Assembly (NCBI GenBank): GCA_963814645.1
Contig: CAWFDX010000009.1
Span: 930,001 to 994,000 of the forward strand
Origin: RYN-230 sp963814645
Lineage (GTDB): Bacteria > Actinomycetota > Actinomycetes > Streptosporangiales > Streptosporangiaceae
Direction of reading: 5' to 3'
Length of the DNA: 64,000 nt
Positions 61,306-64,000 of this stretch are shown piece by piece (position 1 is the stretch's first letter; each line of letters begins with the position of its first letter). A program made the translations under genes and the position numbers. The notes beneath the pieces are model-generated. The model saw only the letters and a program-made list of their open reading frames with translations, searched no databases and was not told where the DNA came from.

Positions 61306-62262
61306 CTAGAGGCTGGCTACGTCGGCCTGCTTGGCCCGGACGGCGTCGGCTGCCTCGCGCAGCGCGGCCAGCTCTGGCTCGGTCAGGTCACGCTCCACGA
61401 CGCGGCGCACCCCGGTGGCCCCGAGCTCGGCCTCCACGCCCAGGTACACACCGGAGATGCCGTACTGCCCGTCCACCCTGGCGCAGACCGGCTGCACCTG
61501 GCCGGCGTCCTCAGCCACGGCGCGGGCCATCCGGGCCGCGGCCGCTGACGGCGCGTAGTACGCCGAGCCGGTCTTGAGCAGCCCCACGATCTCCGCCCCG
61601 CCGGCCCGGGTCCGCTCGACCAGCGCGTCAATGTCCTCCTGGCCGAGCAAGCTGGCCAGCGGCTTGCCGTCCACCGTGCAGGCGGACGCGACCGGGACCA
61701 TGGTGTCCCCGTGCGAGCCAAGGGTGAGCGTCTGCACCGAGCCGACCGGCACGCCCAGCTTCTCGGCCACGAAGTAGCTGAACCGGGCGGTGTCCAGCAT
61801 GCCGGCCTGGCCCATCACCCGGTGTGCCGGGAAGCCGGACACCTTGGCGGCCAGCGCGGTCATCTCGTCCAGCGGATTGGACACCACGATCAGCACGGCG
61901 TCCGGCGCGTGCTTGACCACGTTCTCCACCACCTGGCGGACGATCTTGGCGTTGACCCCGATCAGGTCCATCCGGCTCATCCCCGGCTTGCGGGGCAGGC
62001 CGGCCGTGATGATCACGATGTCGGATCCGGCGATGGCCTCGTAGCCTTCCCCGGCGGGCCCGGTGGTCTGCCCGGTCACCCGGGTCTCGAAGCCCTCGAT
62101 CGGCCGCGACTGGTTCATGTCCAGCGCCAGCCCCTCGGGCTTGCCGTCGACGATGTCGGTCAGCACGACCTCATCGAAGATGTCGTATTCGGCTAGCCGC
62201 TGCGCCGTGGTCGAGCCATAGAACCCGGCCCCGACAACGGTCACCTTGCCACTACGGGTCAT
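61306..62262 (-). CDS. mdh: Malate dehydrogenase (LDH-like type)
   Basis: 318 residues. NAD-binding VTVVGAGFYGSTTAQRLAEY; substrate loop AGLPRKPGMSRMDL with the two arginines that mark malate specificity; catalytic His in TLGSHGDTMVP. The enzyme completes the TCA cycle with sucCD and icd encoded in the same window. ATG 62262 with CGGAG upstream. Before IS insertion it lay about 26 bases after the icd stop on the same strand, probably one operon. The end faces the M20 gene with a three-base gap. Confidence 0.95.
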   Translation of the reverse strand: MTRSGKVTVVGAGFYGSTTAQRLAEYDIFDEVVLTDIVDGKPEGLALDMNQSRPIEGFETRVTGQTTGPAGEGYEAIAGSDIVIITAGLPRKPGMSRMDLIGVNAKIVRQVVENVVKHAPDAVLIVVSNPLDEMTALAAKVSGFPAHRVMGQAGMLDTARFSYFVAEKLGVPVGSVQTLTLGSHGDTMVPVASACTVDGKPLASLLGQEDIDALVERTRAGGAEIVGLLKTGSAYYAPSAAAARMARAVAEDAGQVQPVCARVDGQYGISGVYLGVEAELGATGVRRVVERDLTEPELAALREAADAVRAKQADVASL

Positions 62263-62288
62263 TTCCAGCGATCTCCGTTCCGGCCTAG

Positions 62289-62309
62289 ACGAATGATTCC
62301 TTATGGATC
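62289..62309. repeat. IS982 left terminal inverted repeat
   Basis: ACGAATGATTCCTTATGGAT plus C; matches the reverse complement of 63288-63308 at 18 of 21 positions. Confidence 0.85.
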
Positions 62310-62310
62310 T

Positions 62311-63204
62311 TCAGTGGTCGTAAGCGATCAGCGAGCGGGTGACCGGGGCGCCGGTCTTGTTGTTGTGCCAGATCGCGGCGGCCATGGCCAGGATGCGCTG
62401 GGCGACCCGGATGGCGACGCCTTCGAAGGTGCGGCCGCCGTGGGCTTCCAGGTCGAGCTGGCCTTTGAGGGTGTCGTTGACCGATTCGATCAGCTGGCGG
62501 ATGGCCTTGAGCACGGGCTGGCCGGGGCGGGCGGCCTCGTCCTTGCGGGAGGGCCGCAGCAGCGTGATGCCGCGGGCGGCCAGGTCAGCTTCGGTTTCGC
62601 GGCCGGCGAAGCCCTTGTCGGTGATCAGGGCCAGGCCGGGGCGGGCGGCGGCCAGCTGCGGCTCGACGTCGAGCATGGCGGCCAGGACCTCCCGTTCGCC
62701 GATCTTGGGGTCGGCCAGTGCCCACAGGACCGGCATCCCGGCGGGGGTGCAGATCAGGTACAGCCGCAGTCCCCAGAACCAGCGGGAATGGCTCGCGCAG
62801 TACCCGTAGTTCGCCCAGCCCGCCATGTCCGAGCGCTTGACTGCTGGGCGGGAGCGGGCGCATTCGACCGGGGTGGAGTCAGCGATCCAGACAGTGTCCA
62901 GCCAGAAGTCACTGTCGGCGGCCAGATCCCGGATCACCTGCTTGACCAGCGGCAGCGCCGCGCGCAGCCGCTTGTTGTAGCCCGGCTGGTGCGGCAGGTA
63001 CGGGAAGCAGCCGTTCAGGTGGCACAGGGCGAAGCGGATCCACCGGTGCTCGCTGTGAAAGCCCAGCAGTGCCTGCGCCACCGCCAGGCACACCAGTTCC
63101 GGCTGGCTCAGCCTGGCCGGATGCCCCGGCCGGCGGTCCTTCGCCAGCATGTCGTCGATCTTCACGTACAGTGCCGTCACGAGGGTGTCCAGATCAGCGT
63201 CCAC
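62311..63204 (-). CDS. IS982-family DDE transposase
   Basis: 297 residues, full length. Catalytic triad Asp109 (WIADSTPVE), Asp196 (LITDKGFAG) and Glu240 (RQLIESVNDTLKGQ). The actinobacterial IS982 words GYNKRLRAALPL, DMAGWANYGYCASHSRWFWG and RLYLICTPAGMPV are all present. No stop or frameshift, so it may still be active. GTG 63204 preceded by GGAGGCTCTC. Runs in the same direction as icd and mdh. Confidence 0.93.
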   Translation of the reverse strand: MDADLDTLVTALYVKIDDMLAKDRRPGHPARLSQPELVCLAVAQALLGFHSEHRWIRFALCHLNGCFPYLPHQPGYNKRLRAALPLVKQVIRDLAADSDFWLDTVWIADSTPVECARSRPAVKRSDMAGWANYGYCASHSRWFWGLRLYLICTPAGMPVLWALADPKIGEREVLAAMLDVEPQLAAARPGLALITDKGFAGRETEADLAARGITLLRPSRKDEAARPGQPVLKAIRQLIESVNDTLKGQLDLEAHGGRTFEGVAIRVAQRILAMAAAIWHNNKTGAPVTRSLIAYDH

Positions 63205-63287
63205 GAGAGCCTCCGGGCTCGACGTTTGGGTAGCAACGCCGATCCTTGGGCACCCTCGCCTGTTCCGTCACGCACGGACACACCCAT

Positions 63288-63308
63288 GATCAATACGGAA
63301 TCACTCGT
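63288..63308. repeat. IS982 right terminal inverted repeat
   Basis: GATCAATACGGAATCACTCG plus T; partner of 62289-62309. The adjacent CTAG at 63309-63312 is the target duplicate. Confidence 0.85.
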
Positions 63309-64000
63309 CTAGCGGTGCTCAGCGGACATCGCCTCGGCGAGGTTCTCGCTGAGCTCCTTCAGGAATTCCTCGGTGCTCAGGAACGGCGTGCCCGGGCCCA
63401 CGAGCAGCGCCAGATCCTTGGTCATCTGGCCGCTCTCCACGGTCTGCACGCACACCCGCTCGAGGGTTTCGGCGAACCGGATGAGCTCCGGGGTGTCATC
63501 CAGCTTGCCGCGGTGCGCCAGGCCGCGGGTCCAGGCGAAGATCGACGCGATCGGGTTGGTCGAGGTCGCCTTGCCCTGCTGGTGCTGCCGGTAGTGCCGG
63601 GTCACCGTGCCATGCGCGGCCTCGGCCTCCATGGTCTTGCCGTCCGGGGTCAGCAGCACGCTGGTCATCAGGCCGAGGGAGCCGAAGCCCTGCGCGACGA
63701 TGTCGGACTCGACGTCCCCGTCGTAGTTCTTGCACGCCCACACGATGCCGCCGTCACCCTTGATCACCTGGGCGACCATGTCGTCGATGAGCCGGTGCTC
63801 GTACCAGATGCCCGCGGCCTCGAACTCGGCCTTGAACTCGGCCTCGTAGATCTCCTGGAAGATGTCCTTGAAGCGGCCGTCGTAGACCTTGAGGATGGTG
63901 TTCTTGGTGGACAGGTACAGCGGGTAGCCGCGGTCCAGCGCGTACCGCATGGTGGCCCGGCCGAAGTCGGCGATCGAGTCGTCGAAGTTGTACATGCCCA
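63309..64000 (-). CDS. icd: NADP-dependent isocitrate dehydrogenase, C-terminal part
   Basis: About 230 C-terminal residues; the gene continues beyond the right edge. Dimeric type II ICDH features: LYLSTKNTILKVYDGRFKDI, WYEHRLIDDMVAQVIKGDGG, CKNYDGDVESDIVAQGFGSL, EAAHGTVTRHYRQHQQGK (coenzyme-binding His/Arg), and STNPIASIFAWTRGLAHR. The stop TAG (63309-63311) lies inside the CTAG duplicated by IS982, so the product is unaltered. Probably the first gene of an icd-mdh operon. Confidence 0.95.
   Translation of the reverse strand, partial: GMYNFDDSIADFGRATMRYALDRGYPLYLSTKNTILKVYDGRFKDIFQEIYEAEFKAEFEAAGIWYEHRLIDDMVAQVIKGDGGIVWACKNYDGDVESDIVAQGFGSLGLMTSVLLTPDGKTMEAEAAHGTVTRHYRQHQQGKATSTNPIASIFAWTRGLAHRGKLDDTPELIRFAETLERVCVQTVESGQMTKDLALLVGPGTPFLSTEEFLKELSENLAEAMSAEHR

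Larger units (their letters stand above)
62289..63308. mobile_element. IS982-family insertion sequence
   Basis: 1020 bp. Terminal inverted repeats of 21 bp (62289-62309 and 63288-63308) differ at three positions and begin with AC, as in IS982. Both sides are flanked by CTAG (62285-62288 and 63309-63312), a 4-bp target duplication. It carries one transposase gene and separates icd from mdh; the right-hand CTAG contains the icd stop codon. Confidence 0.9.

Noticed and set aside
1..64000. CRISPR arrays, tRNA or rRNA genes, prophage or integrative element
   Set aside because: I found no regularly spaced repeats, no cloverleaf with conserved T-loop, no rRNA signature and no integrase or phage structural genes.

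Overview
The window is about 70% GC, densely packed, and carries a typical actinobacterial core gene set (NAD-dependent ligA, mnmA beside a cysteine desulfurase, etfBA, folD-purH-purN, sucCD, pcrA, guaA, icd, mdh). Start codons are often GTG or TTG, many genes overlap by 4 nt, and several appear to be leaderless. I infer a filamentous high-GC Actinomycetota, probably near Streptosporangiales; the UTRA-type GntR regulators fit, but I cannot name a genus from sequence alone.

Layout. 1-1.7 kb: 5' end of ligA behind a MetE-like gene (minus strand). 1.8-4.8 kb: a duplicated unit of GntR regulator plus a tiny membrane protein; one GntR copy is broken. 5-11 kb: GNAT acetyltransferase, membrane-anchored SGNH hydrolase, GH13 alpha-glucosidase, small membrane protein, metallophosphoesterase and ParB-like protein. 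11.2-15.7 kb: a sugar ABC importer (ATPase, two permeases, lipoprotein) with a LacI-type operator upstream. The importer and glucosidase look like an alpha-glucoside uptake system. 16-21 kb: mnmA, aldo/keto reductase, cysteine desulfurase, etfA, etfB. 21-29 kb: folD, purH (with an in-frame repeat insertion), purN, DUF4190-like and DUF6350 membrane proteins, sucD, sucC. 29-33.6 kb: AbiEi/endonuclease-like protein preceded by a 54-bp perfect hairpin, B12-binding mutase subunit, alpha/beta hydrolase, pcrA.

33.7-53.5 kb is more accessory. It holds an amino-acid permease with a saccharopine-dehydrogenase-like enzyme and an aldehyde dehydrogenase (amine or lysine catabolism). Next comes a probable envelope or exopolysaccharide locus: SQD1-like UDP-sulfoquinovose synthase, CapD-like epimerase, processive GT2 synthase, HlyD-like adaptor, lipoprotein and PIG-L deacetylase, around an AT-rich control region. 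Then follow a molybdenum hydroxylase operon (CoxS-CoxL form II-CoxM-CoxG), kynureninase and a Uma2 nuclease. 53.6-64 kb: guaA, CNNM/CBS transporter, a tightly coupled galT-galE-galK-M20 operon, mdh, an IS982-family element and the 3' part of icd.

Most striking points: a CoxG-like SRPBCC protein fused to an RNA polymerase alpha-CTD-like domain and a C-terminal membrane helix; an SQD1-family enzyme beside a GT2/HlyD polysaccharide locus; a two-hairpin repeat inside purH with a second copy upstream of guaA; an IS982 copy splitting icd from mdh exactly at the icd stop codon; and six +1 shifts and one -1 shift in conserved genes, which look more like assembly errors than decay and should be checked first.
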